Notes under the pieces: model-generated
The model's database searches: none
What the model was told of the DNA's origin: nothing
What the model saw: only the letters and a program-made list of their open reading frames with translations
Assembly (NCBI RefSeq): GCF_003094615.1
Contig: NZ_QDKO01000003.1
Location: 1-64,000 of the forward strand
Source: Caulobacter radicis
Lineage (GTDB): Bacteria; Pseudomonadota; Alphaproteobacteria; Caulobacterales; Caulobacteraceae
Direction: 5' to 3'
Length of the DNA: 64,000 bases
Translations under genes and position numbers: made by a program
Shown: positions 8,170-17,232 of the stretch, one piece after another
Layout: the number at the start of each line of letters is the position of its first letter
How positions within the stretch are numbered: position 1 is the stretch's first letter

Positions 8170-10199
8170 CCAAGGCCCCCACGCTGCGCATCCTGGCCGC
8201 GGCCGCCTCGATCGCGCTGGCCCTGCCGTCGGCCGCGCCCGCGCTCGCCCAGACCCAGGTGCTGAACGTCCAGGACGCCGACATCCGCGCCTTCATCCAG
8301 GACGTGGCCAAGACGACCAACACCACCTTCGTCATCGATCCGCGGGTCAAGGGCACGGTGTCGGTGACCAGCAACGGGCCGCTGGACCGCCGCGAGCTGT
8401 TCGAGCTGTTCCTGGCCACGCTGCGGGCCAACAACCTGGTCGCCACCCCGGCCGGCGGCGGGGTCTACCGCATCGAGCCGTCCGAGAACGCCGCCCGCCA
8501 GCCGAGCGCGGCCGGGGGGCAGTTCGCCACCGAGGTGTTCCGTCTACGGACTCTCGACCCCGCCACGGCGGCCGACATGCTGAAACCCCTGGTGGGACCG
8601 CAGGGCCAGGTCGTGGCCAACGCCCGGGGCGGGGCGGTGGTGGTGGCCGACTACGCCGACAACGTCCGGCGCATCCGGGCGCTGCTGGCCCAGGTCGACC
8701 AGGACCGCGCCGCCGTCCACACCGTCACCCTGACCAACAGCTCGGCGCGCGAGATCGCCCAGGTGATCAACGACCTGATCGCCGGGCCCGGCGCCGACGG
8801 CAAGGCGGGCAGGGGCGCGGTCACCGTCGTGGCCGTCGAGAGCAGCAACTCGGTGCTGCTGCGCGGCGATCCCGACGCCGTCCAGAAGCTCTTGCCGCTG
8901 ATCGCCGACCTCGATCGCCGCGCCGAGTCCAGCGACGACGTCCGCGTCGTCTTCCTGCGCCACGCAAACGCCGAGCAGATGCTGCCGGTGCTGCAACAGC
9001 TGGTGGGCCAGTCGCCTTCGGCCGTCATGCCGAGCGCCGGCCGCCCGGCCGGCGGCGCGGCGGGATCGGTCAACGCGACCCCCGCCGCGACCTCCGCCGT
9101 CGCGGCTGCTCCGGGCAGCGCCCGGGCCAATGTCGCCCGCTATCCCGGCGCCAACGCCCTGATCATCAACGCCCCGCCGGAGCTCCAGCGCACGCTCTCC
9201 GAGGTGATCCGCCAGCTCGACGTGCGCCGCGAGCAGGTGCTGGTCGAGGCCATCGTCGTCGAGGTCTCCGACGACGCCGCCAAGCAGTTGGGCGTGCAGC
9301 TGCTGCTGGGCGGAACGAACGGAACCATTCCGTTCATGGCCACCAACTTCACCAACGCCTCGCCGAGCCTCCTGCCGCTGGCCGGGGCGATCGCGGCGGG
9401 CGATCCGAGGGACGGCGAGTCCGAGGCCGTGACCTCCATGCGGCAGGCGGGGATCAACTCGCTGCTCAACGCCTCGGGCATCACCGGCGGCGTGGCCGGG
9501 CGCAGCGGCGACGTGCTGTTCGGCGCGATCATCAATGCGGTCAAGAAGGACAGCGGCTCCAACCTGCTGTCGACGCCGTCGATCATGACGCTCGACAACG
9601 AGGAGGCTCGTATCCTGGTCGGCCAGGAAGTGCCGATCACCACCGGCGAGGTGCTGGGCGACGCCAACTCCAACCCGTTCCGCACCATCCAGCGCCAGAA
9701 CGTCGGCGTGCAGCTGGAGGTCAAGCCGCAGATCAACGCCGGCGGCGGCATCACCCTGTTCCTGCGCCAGGAAGTCTCGGCCGTGGCCGGTCCGGTCAGC
9801 GTCGGCTCCAGCGAACTGGTCATCAACAAGCGCGAGATCGAGACCACGGCCCTCGTGGACGACGGCGACATCGTCGTGCTGGGCGGCCTGCTGGACCAGA
9901 CCGAGACCTCGTCGGTGCAGAAGGTGCCCGGCCTGGGCAATCTGCCGGGGATCGGGGGCCTGTTCCGCAGCACCGCCCGCGAGCGCGGCAAGACCAACCT
10001 GATGGTCTTCATCCGCCCTCGGATCATCAAGACGGTCGACGACGCCCGCGCCGTCACCGGCCCGCGCCTGGATCGCATGCGCCGCGAGAGCGCCCTGACC
10101 ACTCCCGAGGGCGACAGCTCGCTCGACGCCGTGATCCGCGACTTCCAGCGCACCTCGCCCGCGGCCCCGCCGGCTCCGCCCCAGGCCCAGCCGCAATGA
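8166..10199 (+). CDS. Type II secretion secretin GspD
   Basis: A 677-residue protein. A signal peptide (1-29) is followed by the N0 domain (VLNVQDADIRAFIQDVAKTT), repeated N1-N3 KH-like domains, and the secretin core. The secretin signature VPGLGNLPGIGGLFR lies about 60 residues before a Pro/Ala-rich tail. It forms the outer-membrane channel of the T2SS. A low-complexity Ala/Gly insert around residue 290-320 is typical of the N3 domain. The ATG at 8166 overlaps the gspC stop and starts the signal peptide. Confidence 0.95.
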   Translation: MTKAPTLRILAAAASIALALPSAAPALAQTQVLNVQDADIRAFIQDVAKTTNTTFVIDPRVKGTVSVTSNGPLDRRELFELFLATLRANNLVATPAGGGVYRIEPSENAARQPSAAGGQFATEVFRLRTLDPATAADMLKPLVGPQGQVVANARGGAVVVADYADNVRRIRALLAQVDQDRAAVHTVTLTNSSAREIAQVINDLIAGPGADGKAGRGAVTVVAVESSNSVLLRGDPDAVQKLLPLIADLDRRAESSDDVRVVFLRHANAEQMLPVLQQLVGQSPSAVMPSAGRPAGGAAGSVNATPAATSAVAAAPGSARANVARYPGANALIINAPPELQRTLSEVIRQLDVRREQVLVEAIVVEVSDDAAKQLGVQLLLGGTNGTIPFMATNFTNASPSLLPLAGAIAAGDPRDGESEAVTSMRQAGINSLLNASGITGGVAGRSGDVLFGAIINAVKKDSGSNLLSTPSIMTLDNEEARILVGQEVPITTGEVLGDANSNPFRTIQRQNVGVQLEVKPQINAGGGITLFLRQEVSAVAGPVSVGSSELVINKREIETTALVDDGDIVVLGGLLDQTETSSVQKVPGLGNLPGIGGLFRSTARERGKTNLMVFIRPRIIKTVDDARAVTGPRLDRMRRESALTTPEGDSSLDAVIRDFQRTSPAAPPAPPQAQPQ

Positions 10200-11656
10200 C
10201 CGCGCTCGACTACGGCTTCGCAAAGCGCCATGGCCTCGTTCTGCTGTCGCTGGACGGCGAGGCGACGATCGGCCTGCGCGAGGGCTTCGATCCCCTGGCC
10301 CTGATCGAGGCGCGGCGGGCGCTTGGCGTCCCCCTGAAGTTGCAGCCTTTGGCCACCGCCGCCTTCGACCGCAAGTTCTCCGAGGTCTATGCCGGCGCGG
10401 GCCTGGCCTCGGCTTCGGGCGACGACTTCGACGGTTCGCTGGGTCATCTGCTGGAGGACATGCCCACCGCCGCCGACCTGCTGGATCCGCAGGACGACGC
10501 CCCGGTGATCCGCCTGATCAACGGCCTGATCGCCGAGGCCGTGCGCTCGGGCGCCTCCGACATCCACGTCGAGCCCTACGAGCAGGCGCTGGTCGTGCGC
10601 CTGCGGGTCGACGGCGTGCTGCGCGAGATCCTCAGCCTGTCGCCGCGCATCGCCGCCATGCTGGTCTCGCGGGTCAAGGTGATGGCCAAGCTGGACATCG
10701 CCGAAAAGCGCATTCCCCAGGACGGGCGCATCTCTCTGGCCCTGGGCGGCAAGAGCCTGGACGTCCGCGTCTCGACCCTGCCGGCCCGCATGGGCGAGCG
10801 GGTGGTGATGCGGATCCTCGACAAGGAGCAGGCGGGCCTGGGCCTTGCCGATCTCGGCATGTCGCCCCGCATGCTGGCGGCGCTGGAGACGGCGCTGCGC
10901 GAGCCCAACGGCATCGTGCTGGTCACCGGTCCCACCGGCTCGGGCAAGACCACCACGCTCTATGCCGGGCTTGGCCTTCTGAACGACAAGAGCCGCAACA
11001 TCCTGACCATCGAGGACCCTGTCGAGTACGCCGTCCACGGCGTCGGCCAGACCCAGGTCAACACCAAGGTCGGCATGACCTTCGCCGCGGGCCTGCGCGC
11101 CATCCTGCGCCAGGATCCGGACGTGGTGATGGTGGGCGAGATCCGCGACGCCGAGACCGCTCAGATCGCCGTCCAGGCCAGCCTGACCGGCCATCTGGTG
11201 CTGTCGACCGTGCACACCAACGACGCCGCCGGGGCCGTGGTCCGCCTGCGCGACATGGGCGTCGAGCCGTTCCTGCTGGCCTCGACCATGCGCCTGATCA
11301 TCGCCCAGCGGCTGGTGCGCCGGCTTTGCCGCTCGTGCTCGGTGGAGGAGCCCGCCGATGCGGCGGCCGCCGCCCTGGTCGACCTTCCCGCCGGAACGCC
11401 GCTGCGCCGTCCCGTCGGTTGCGCCGAGTGCGGCCACACCGGTTTCCAGGGCCGTATCGGCGTCTACGAGGCCTTGCGCGTCGACGACGCCGTGCGGCGC
11501 CTGATCGGCCAGAACGCCGCCGAGGACGAGATCGCCGCCGCCGGCGTCGAGGTCGCCCTGAAGGACGAGGCCCGCCGCTACGTGCTGGAGGGCCTGACCA
11601 CGGTCGAGGAGGTGCTGCGCATCACCGGGGCGGGAGCGCGCGATGGCGAGCTTTGA
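10196..11656 (+). CDS. Type II secretion ATPase GspE
   Basis: A 486-residue cytoplasmic ATPase that powers pseudopilus assembly. The Walker A motif GPTGSGKTT is at residues 245-253. An Asp box (TIEDPVEY), Walker B-type (DPDVVMVGEIRD) and His box (GHLVLSTVHTND) follow. The GspE-specific cysteine pairs are present (CRSC and CAEC), expected to bind zinc. The N-terminal region is short but contains the N2 domain (SGASDIHVEPYE). The start overlaps the gspD stop by four bases and the 3' end overlaps gspF by 14 bases. Confidence 0.96.
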   Translation: MTALDYGFAKRHGLVLLSLDGEATIGLREGFDPLALIEARRALGVPLKLQPLATAAFDRKFSEVYAGAGLASASGDDFDGSLGHLLEDMPTAADLLDPQDDAPVIRLINGLIAEAVRSGASDIHVEPYEQALVVRLRVDGVLREILSLSPRIAAMLVSRVKVMAKLDIAEKRIPQDGRISLALGGKSLDVRVSTLPARMGERVVMRILDKEQAGLGLADLGMSPRMLAALETALREPNGIVLVTGPTGSGKTTTLYAGLGLLNDKSRNILTIEDPVEYAVHGVGQTQVNTKVGMTFAAGLRAILRQDPDVVMVGEIRDAETAQIAVQASLTGHLVLSTVHTNDAAGAVVRLRDMGVEPFLLASTMRLIIAQRLVRRLCRSCSVEEPADAAAAALVDLPAGTPLRRPVGCAECGHTGFQGRIGVYEALRVDDAVRRLIGQNAAEDEIAAAGVEVALKDEARRYVLEGLTTVEEVLRITGAGARDGEL

Positions 11657-12854
11657 CTACGTCGCCCTCGACCTCGCCGGCGCCACGCGCTCGGGCCGCA
11701 TCAAGGCCGCCGACGAGGGCGACGCCCGCACGCAGCTGGAGCGCCGCCGCCTGGCGCCGGTGAAGGTTTCGCCCCATGCTCCCGTCGCGGCCAAGAGCGG
11801 GCAGGGGATGTTCGGCGACCGCCTGGGCGGGCGCGACCGCTCGCTGTTCACGCGCCAGCTGGCCACCCTGGTCGCCGTTTCGACCCTGGAAGAGGCCCTG
11901 CGCACCATCGCGCTTCAGGCCGACCGGCCCAAGCTCAAGCGCGTGGTCGAGCAGGTTCACGCCGCCGTGCTGGAAGGCTATCGCCTGTCCGACGCGCTGG
12001 CCCGGCCGGCCGGAGCCTTTCCGCCGCTTTATCGCGCCATGGTCGCCGCCGGCGAGGCCTCGGGCGCGCTGCCGACCATCCTCGACCGCTTGGCCGATCT
12101 CCTGGACCAGCAGCAGAAGGTCGCCGCCAAGATCACCACGGCGCTCGTTTATCCGGCCGTGCTGGCCGGCGTCGCTTGCCTGGTCGTCACCGTGCTGATG
12201 GTCTTCGTCATTCCCAAGGTCGTCGAGCAGTTCGACAGCATGGGCCAGACCCTGCCGCTCCTGACCCGCATCATCATCGGCCTGTCCGACTTCCTCCAGC
12301 ACTTCGGCTGGCTGCTTGTCCTCGTGACCGCGGGCCTGGCCTTCACCCACTGGCGGGCCCTGCGCAACCCGGCCTTCAAGCTGCGCGCCGACAGCTTCTT
12401 TCTGAGCTTGCCGTTCGTCGGCCAGCTGATCCGCAACGTCCACGCCGCGCGGCTGGCCCGCACGCTTGCGACCATGATCGCCAGCGGCCTGCCGATGCTG
12501 GAGGGCCTGATCCTCACGGCCGGCACGGTCCGCAACGCCGCCCTGCGCGGCGGCATGGACGCCATGATCGCCGGCATCCGCGAGGGCGGTTCGCTGTCGA
12601 CCGCCATGCGCCGCACCGGCGTCTTCCCGCCGGTGCTGGTCTACATGACCGCCAGCGGCGAGAGCAGCGGCCGTGTCGACGCCATGCTGACCCGCGCCGC
12701 CGAGTATCTCGAACGTGAGTTCGACACCTTCACGGCCACCCTTCTGAGCCTGCTGGAACCGGCGATCATCGTCGTGCTCGGCGGCGTGGTGGCGACCATC
12801 GTCCTCTCGATCCTGCTGCCCATCCTGCAGATCAACACCCTGGCCATGAACTAG
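11643..12854 (+). CDS. Type II secretion inner-membrane platform protein GspF
   Basis: A 403-residue polytopic protein with the duplicated T2SF domain: first copy about residues 65-190 (LFTRQLATLVAV), second about 270-395 (AARLARTLATMIASGLPMLE). Three membrane segments are visible, with the last at the C-terminus (IIVVLGGVVATIVLSILLP). It anchors the GspE ATPase and the pseudopilus. The start lies inside the end of gspE, implying translational coupling. Confidence 0.95.
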   Translation: MASFDYVALDLAGATRSGRIKAADEGDARTQLERRRLAPVKVSPHAPVAAKSGQGMFGDRLGGRDRSLFTRQLATLVAVSTLEEALRTIALQADRPKLKRVVEQVHAAVLEGYRLSDALARPAGAFPPLYRAMVAAGEASGALPTILDRLADLLDQQQKVAAKITTALVYPAVLAGVACLVVTVLMVFVIPKVVEQFDSMGQTLPLLTRIIIGLSDFLQHFGWLLVLVTAGLAFTHWRALRNPAFKLRADSFFLSLPFVGQLIRNVHAARLARTLATMIASGLPMLEGLILTAGTVRNAALRGGMDAMIAGIREGGSLSTAMRRTGVFPPVLVYMTASGESSGRVDAMLTRAAEYLEREFDTFTATLLSLLEPAIIVVLGGVVATIVLSILLPILQINTLAMN

Positions 12855-12866
12855 GAGGCCAAGACC

Positions 12867-13316
12867 ATGCGCGCCCCTGACAAGACCCGCCGCCGCCGCG
12901 CCCGCGAAGCCGGCTTCACCCTCGTGGAGATGATGGTCGTCATCGTCATTCTGGGTCTTCTGGCCACCGTCGTGGCCATCAACGTCCTGCCCAGCCAGGA
13001 CAAGGCCATGAAGGAAAAGGCCCGCGCCGACGTGGCGGTGCTGGAGCAGGCGCTGGAGGGCTACCGCCTCGACACCTTCGCCTTCCCGCGCACCGAGGAC
13101 GGCCTTGCGGCCCTGGTGACGCCGCCGGCCAGCCTGGCCCAGCCTGACCGCTATCGCGAGGGCGGCTATGTGCGCCGCCTGCCCAAGGACCCTTGGGGCA
13201 ACGACTACCAGTACCGCTCGCCGGGTCAGCACGGGGCGATCGACGTCTTCTCGTTCGGCGCCGACGGCCGCGAAGGCGGCGAGGGCAAGGACGCCGACAT
13301 TGGCAACTGGGGCTGA
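12867..13316 (+). CDS. Major pseudopilin GspG
   Basis: A 149-residue class III signal protein. The prepilin cleavage site AREAG/FTLVEMMVV gives Glu at position +5 of the mature protein. The hydrophobic helix and the GspG C-terminal hallmark (DPWGNDYQY, then DVFSFGADG and GGEGKDADIGNW) that binds calcium are all present. It is the main subunit of the periplasmic pseudopilus and is processed by the prepilin peptidase encoded at 17916-18680. An AGGAGG-like site precedes the ATG. Confidence 0.96.
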   Translation: MRAPDKTRRRRAREAGFTLVEMMVVIVILGLLATVVAINVLPSQDKAMKEKARADVAVLEQALEGYRLDTFAFPRTEDGLAALVTPPASLAQPDRYREGGYVRRLPKDPWGNDYQYRSPGQHGAIDVFSFGADGREGGEGKDADIGNWG

Positions 13317-13776
13317 CATCCCGCGCAAGGCCGGCCGGCGAGGAGGCTTCACCCTCGTCGAGCTCATGATCGTGCTGGTGATCATGGGCCTGCTGGCCAG
13401 CGCCGTCGTCCTGGCCCTGCCGGACGGCCGGCCCGCCCTGCCGCAGGAGGCCGAGCGCTTCGCCGCTGCCCTGCTTCGGGCGCGAGACGAGGCCGTGTTC
13501 CGGGGCGGTCAGGTGCGGGTCGTGGCGTCCGATGGCGAGTATCGGTTCGAGCGCCGCGACGGGCGCGACTGGCGCCCGCTGGACGAGGCCCCGTTCCGCG
13601 CCCGCGCCTTCGAGGCGGGCACTCAGGTCACCGTCGCGCCGCAGGCCGTGGTGGTGTTCGATCCCACGGGCCTGGCCAACCCCACCGAGTTCACCTTCAC
13701 GCGCGGCAATGCGCGCCGCACCATCGTCGTCGACCTGGCAGGGAACGTCTCGCTCGATGCCCCGCGCCCGTTCTGA
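13300..13776 (+). CDS. Minor pseudopilin GspH
   Basis: About 158 residues. The prepilin site RRGG/FTLVELMIV and transmembrane helix are clear, followed by a globular domain ending in RTIVVDLAGNVSL, typical of GspH. No ATG or GTG is available near the signal sequence. The TTG at 13300, inside the end of gspG and preceded by an AGGGCAAGG site, gives a leader of 14-15 residues and is the most likely start. A much earlier ATG at 13168 would add an unlikely arginine-rich extension. Confidence 0.85.
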   Translation: MATGADIPRKAGRRGGFTLVELMIVLVIMGLLASAVVLALPDGRPALPQEAERFAAALLRARDEAVFRGGQVRVVASDGEYRFERRDGRDWRPLDEAPFRARAFEAGTQVTVAPQAVVVFDPTGLANPTEFTFTRGNARRTIVVDLAGNVSLDAPRPF

Positions 13777-14128
13777 AGCCGGCTTCACCCTGATCGAGCT
13801 GCTGGTCGCCCTGGCGATCTTCAGCCTGGCGGTGCTGGCCCTGCTGAACCTGGCGGGCGAGAACACCCGCGCCGGCGGCCGGCTCTCCGACCGCGTGCTG
13901 GCCGAGGTGGTGCTCGACAACCGTGCGGTAGAGGCCATGGCCAGCCCCGCGCCGCTGGCCATCGGGCGCAGCAGCGGCGTCGAGACGGCCGGCGGACGCC
14001 CATGGGCCTGGACCCGCCAGGTCAGCCGCACCGCCGATCCCGCTATCGTCCGCGTCGACATCGCCGTGGCCGCGCCCCGCTCTCGCGCGCCGCTGGTCCA
14101 GGCCTCGCTGTTTCGGGGCGCGCGATGA
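13757..14128 (+). CDS. Minor pseudopilin GspI
   Basis: A 123-residue protein with a short basic leader and prepilin site EAG/FTLIELLVALAIFSL, followed by the small GspI domain (RVLAEVVLDNRAVE through the end). GspI, J and K form the pseudopilus tip complex. The ATG at 13757 overlaps the last 20 bases of gspH and is the only start that gives a proper leader. The stop overlaps the gspJ start in ATGA. Confidence 0.9.
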   Translation: MPRARSEAGFTLIELLVALAIFSLAVLALLNLAGENTRAGGRLSDRVLAEVVLDNRAVEAMASPAPLAIGRSSGVETAGGRPWAWTRQVSRTADPAIVRVDIAVAAPRSRAPLVQASLFRGAR

Positions 14129-14715
14129 AGGGTTTCACCCTGGTCGAGATGCTGGTGGCGGTGCTGATCTTCGCCCTGATCAGCGCGGCGGGCGTGGCCG
14201 TGATGGGCTCGACCCTGGCCAACCAGAGCGCCGTGCGGGTGACAGTCGACCGCCACGCCGAACTGCAACGGGCCCGCGCCATCCTCAAGGCCGACCTGTC
14301 CCAGGCCGCCGCCCGCCGTACGCGCGGCGAGGATGGGCGGCCGGTGATCACCGCCTTCGCCGGCGGCGACCCGTGGGGCGGCGGCGGACCGCTGCTGGCC
14401 TTCGTCCGGCGCGGCTGGGAGAACCCCGACGGAGATCCGCGCGCCTCGCTGCAATATGTTGAGTACGCGCTGGTCGAGGGCCGTCTTGAGCGGCGCGCCC
14501 GTCCAGCGCTGGATGGCGCGCGTCTCGGCCCGCCGCAGGTCCTGCTGACCGACGTCGCCGGCATCCAGCCGGCCTTCCTCTTCAACGCCGCCTGGACGCC
14601 GACCTGGAAGGGCAATCCGCAGAGCGACATCCCGACCGCCGTGCGCCTGGACATGACGCTGGCCGACCTGGGGCGTGTCGACCAGCTGTTCCTCACCTCG
14701 GGGGAAGGGCGATGA
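14125..14715 (+). CDS. Minor pseudopilin GspJ
   Basis: A 196-residue protein with a very short leader (MKG/FTLVEMLVAVLIFALIS) and a C-terminal domain showing the GspJ features: QRARAILKADLSQA, then LLTDVAGIQPAFL and a WTPTWKG segment. It belongs to the pseudopilus tip. The four-base ATGA overlaps at both ends fit a tightly coupled operon. Confidence 0.92.
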   Translation: MKGFTLVEMLVAVLIFALISAAGVAVMGSTLANQSAVRVTVDRHAELQRARAILKADLSQAAARRTRGEDGRPVITAFAGGDPWGGGGPLLAFVRRGWENPDGDPRASLQYVEYALVEGRLERRARPALDGARLGPPQVLLTDVAGIQPAFLFNAAWTPTWKGNPQSDIPTAVRLDMTLADLGRVDQLFLTSGEGR

Positions 14716-15686
14716 AGCGCAGGCGCGAGGAAGGCGCGGCCCTGCTGACCGTGCTGCTGATGGTCGCCGTCATCGGCGTCATCGCCGTCGGCGTGCTGGA
14801 GGATATCCGTTTCGGCCTGCGCCGGTCGTTCAACGCCCAGGTCGCCGGCCAGGCGCGCTGGTACGCTCTTGGCGGCGAGCAGATGGCCCGTTCCCGCATC
14901 GACCAGCTTCTGGCCCGCGACGCCGGCAAGACATCGCTGGAAGGTGACTGGAACGGTCGCGCCGTGGAGTTCCCGATCGAGGGCGGCCTGATCCAGGCCC
15001 GCGTCGCCGACGCCACCGGCTGCCTCAACCTCAACAGCGTGGTCGAGGCCAATCAGGGCGAGCCGTTCCGCCGCCGCGAACTGGGCGTGCGCCAGCTGTC
15101 CAGCCTCGTGACGCTGTTGGGCATGCCCAACGGTCCCGACCTGGCCGAAAGCCTGGCGCAGTGGATCGACAGCAACGACGTCGGGCCGGCCGGGCTGGAG
15201 GACGACGGCTACGCCTCGGCCAGGACGCCCCATCGCACGGCCGGCGCGCCCCTGGCCGAGGTCAGCGAACTGCGCGCCGTGCGAGGCTTCGACGCCAAGG
15301 TCTACGCCCTGCTGCGTCCATACGTCTGCGCGCTGCCGACCACCGACCTGTCGCCGATCAACGTCAATACGCTGCCCCAGGAGCGGGCCGTCCTGCTGTC
15401 TGCGATCACCCTCGGCGCGGTGTCGCCCGAGAACGCCCGCCAGGCCATCGCCGCGCGTCCGGCCGGCGGTTGGTCGGACCTGGAGGCGTTCTGGGGGCAG
15501 CAGGCCCTGGCGGGCGCGGCGCCGGTCGACGGCGTCCGCGACCAGATCCGCTTCCGCACCCGCTACTTCTCGCTCGAAAGCCGCGTCGGCCTGGCCGGCG
15601 GCGAAACCTTCATGACCTCGCTTTTCGAAGCCGGCCCGACGAGCCGCGTCCGTCTCGTCGCCCGGCGCTGGACCCTGGAAGAATGA
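14712..15686 (+). CDS. Minor pseudopilin GspK
   Basis: A 324-residue protein, as usual for GspK the largest of the pseudopilins. Its prepilin segment (REEGAALLTVLLMVAVIGV) lacks Glu at mature position 5, a known GspK trait. The large alpha-helical domain carries TGCLNLNSVVE and SPINVNTLPQERAVL (helix-hairpin-helix-like). It caps the pseudopilus with GspI and GspJ. Confidence 0.92.
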   Translation: MKRRREEGAALLTVLLMVAVIGVIAVGVLEDIRFGLRRSFNAQVAGQARWYALGGEQMARSRIDQLLARDAGKTSLEGDWNGRAVEFPIEGGLIQARVADATGCLNLNSVVEANQGEPFRRRELGVRQLSSLVTLLGMPNGPDLAESLAQWIDSNDVGPAGLEDDGYASARTPHRTAGAPLAEVSELRAVRGFDAKVYALLRPYVCALPTTDLSPINVNTLPQERAVLLSAITLGAVSPENARQAIAARPAGGWSDLEAFWGQQALAGAAPVDGVRDQIRFRTRYFSLESRVGLAGGETFMTSLFEAGPTSRVRLVARRWTLEE

Positions 15687-16759
15687 CCCGTCTGCTGCTT
15701 CTCCCCGAAAGGCCCGACGAGGCCGCCGAGATCGTCGAGCCCGGCGCCCACGGTCCGGTGCGCCGCAAGCTGCTGCCCAGCGAGCAGGGCGGCGGCGAGG
15801 CCCTGCTCGTGCTGCCCGGCGCCGAGGCCGTCGCCCGCTGGCTCGACCTGCCCGGCGGCAGTCCCGCCCAGGCGCGGGCGGCGGCGGCGTTCCAGATCGG
15901 CGAGGTCGTGGCGTCCGGGGCCGAGGGGCTGCATCTGGCGGTGGGCGGGCGCGACGCGGAGGGGCGCGCCCTGGTCGTCTGGCTCGATCGCGAGGTGCTT
16001 CGTTCGGGCCTGGAGGCGGCCAGTGCGCGGGGGGTGAAGGTCACTGGCGCCGTGCCCGACTACCTGCTTCTGCCGGACGACGCCGAGGGCCGCACGGTGC
16101 TGGCCTCGTTCGGCGAGCGGTTGGGCGTGCGGGGCCAAGGGTTGGCGTTCGGCGTCGAGCCGGAACTGGCCTCGGCGGTCATCGGCGACCGGCCGCACCG
16201 CTACATCCCGGCGTCCGAGCTGGACGCCTGGCTTCTGGCGACCGCGGAGCGACCGCCCGTGGACCTGCTGCAAGGGCGGTTCGCGCCGCGTCGGGATGGG
16301 CCGGTTCTGCGCTGGCGGCGGCTGGCCGTGCTCGTTGCGGTGATCGCGATCTCGCCGCTCGTCCTGCCGCTCGCCCAGATCGTCAGGGACGGCCTGGAGG
16401 CGCGCGCGATCGAGCGGCGCAATGCGGCTCTTGCGGTTCAACTTGTCCCGCAATCGGCGCGCTACGGCGATCCGGCCCGGTACGCCATCAGCCGGTTGCA
16501 GGCGGAACGTCGGCAGGGTTTTGGCGAGCTTTCCGCCGGCTACCTTTCCGCCGTGCGCGCGGTGCCGGGCATGCGGCTGGACACCCTGGTCCACGGCCAG
16601 GATGGCGCGATCCGCTCGTCGGTCTCCTACGCCAACTATTCCGACATGGACCAGCTGCGTGAAGCGCTGAAGGCCGGCGGATTCGATGTCACCGAACAGG
16701 GCACGGTCACCGAAGGCCAGCGCGTCACCAGCGACCTGATCGTGCGGAGCAAGCCATGA
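15683..16759 (+). CDS. Type II secretion protein GspL
   Basis: A 358-residue bitopic inner-membrane protein. The cytoplasmic actin-like part (residues 1-210, with ALLVLPGAEAVARWLDLP) binds GspE. One membrane segment follows at about 213-233 (LAVLVAVIAISPLVLPLAQ), then a periplasmic ferredoxin-like domain containing VSYANYSDMDQLREAL. It links the ATPase to GspM. ATGA overlaps exist with both gspK and gspM. Confidence 0.9.
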   Translation: MTRLLLLPERPDEAAEIVEPGAHGPVRRKLLPSEQGGGEALLVLPGAEAVARWLDLPGGSPAQARAAAAFQIGEVVASGAEGLHLAVGGRDAEGRALVVWLDREVLRSGLEAASARGVKVTGAVPDYLLLPDDAEGRTVLASFGERLGVRGQGLAFGVEPELASAVIGDRPHRYIPASELDAWLLATAERPPVDLLQGRFAPRRDGPVLRWRRLAVLVAVIAISPLVLPLAQIVRDGLEARAIERRNAALAVQLVPQSARYGDPARYAISRLQAERRQGFGELSAGYLSAVRAVPGMRLDTLVHGQDGAIRSSVSYANYSDMDQLREALKAGGFDVTEQGTVTEGQRVTSDLIVRSKP

Positions 16760-17232
16760 GCCGGATCCTCGAAAGCGCGCGCCAGGCGTGGGACGGCCGC
16801 ACGCCGCGCGAGCGCGTGATGCTGGGCGTCATGGCCGCCGCCATCCTGGGCGTCGGCGGCTTCTACGGCGTGGTCGCGCCCCTCCAGCGCGCGAGCGACG
16901 ACGCCCGCCAGGACCTGCGGGAGGCCCGCGAGCAGTCCGCCGCGCTGAAGCTGGCCTCGGGCCGCGCCGCGCGGTCCAAGCCCGACTCCCGTCCGGTCGC
17001 GGCGATCGTCGAGGCCGGCGCCGCAAGCCTGGGCGTGCCGATCGCCCGCAAGCGTCAGGAGGGCGACGGCGCCTTCACCGTCTGGATCACCGCCGTCGAC
17101 GCCCGTGTCCTGCTGCCATGGGTCGCCGCGCTGGAGCGCGAAGCCCGCCTGGGGGTTACCGGATTCACGGCCTCGCGCCTCGACAACGGCCTCGTCGAGG
17201 CCGAGGTCAGCTTCGCCAGGACCGCCCGATGA
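16756..17232 (+). CDS. Type II secretion protein GspM
   Basis: A 158-residue protein with one N-terminal membrane helix (about residues 22-40, MLGVMAAAILGVGGFYGVV), a coiled-coil-like stretch (RASDDARQDLREAREQSAAL), and a small periplasmic ferredoxin-like fold. It pairs with GspL in the inner-membrane platform. Confidence 0.88.
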   Translation: MSRILESARQAWDGRTPRERVMLGVMAAAILGVGGFYGVVAPLQRASDDARQDLREAREQSAALKLASGRAARSKPDSRPVAAIVEAGAASLGVPIARKRQEGDGAFTVWITAVDARVLLPWVAALEREARLGVTGFTASRLDNGLVEAEVSFARTAR

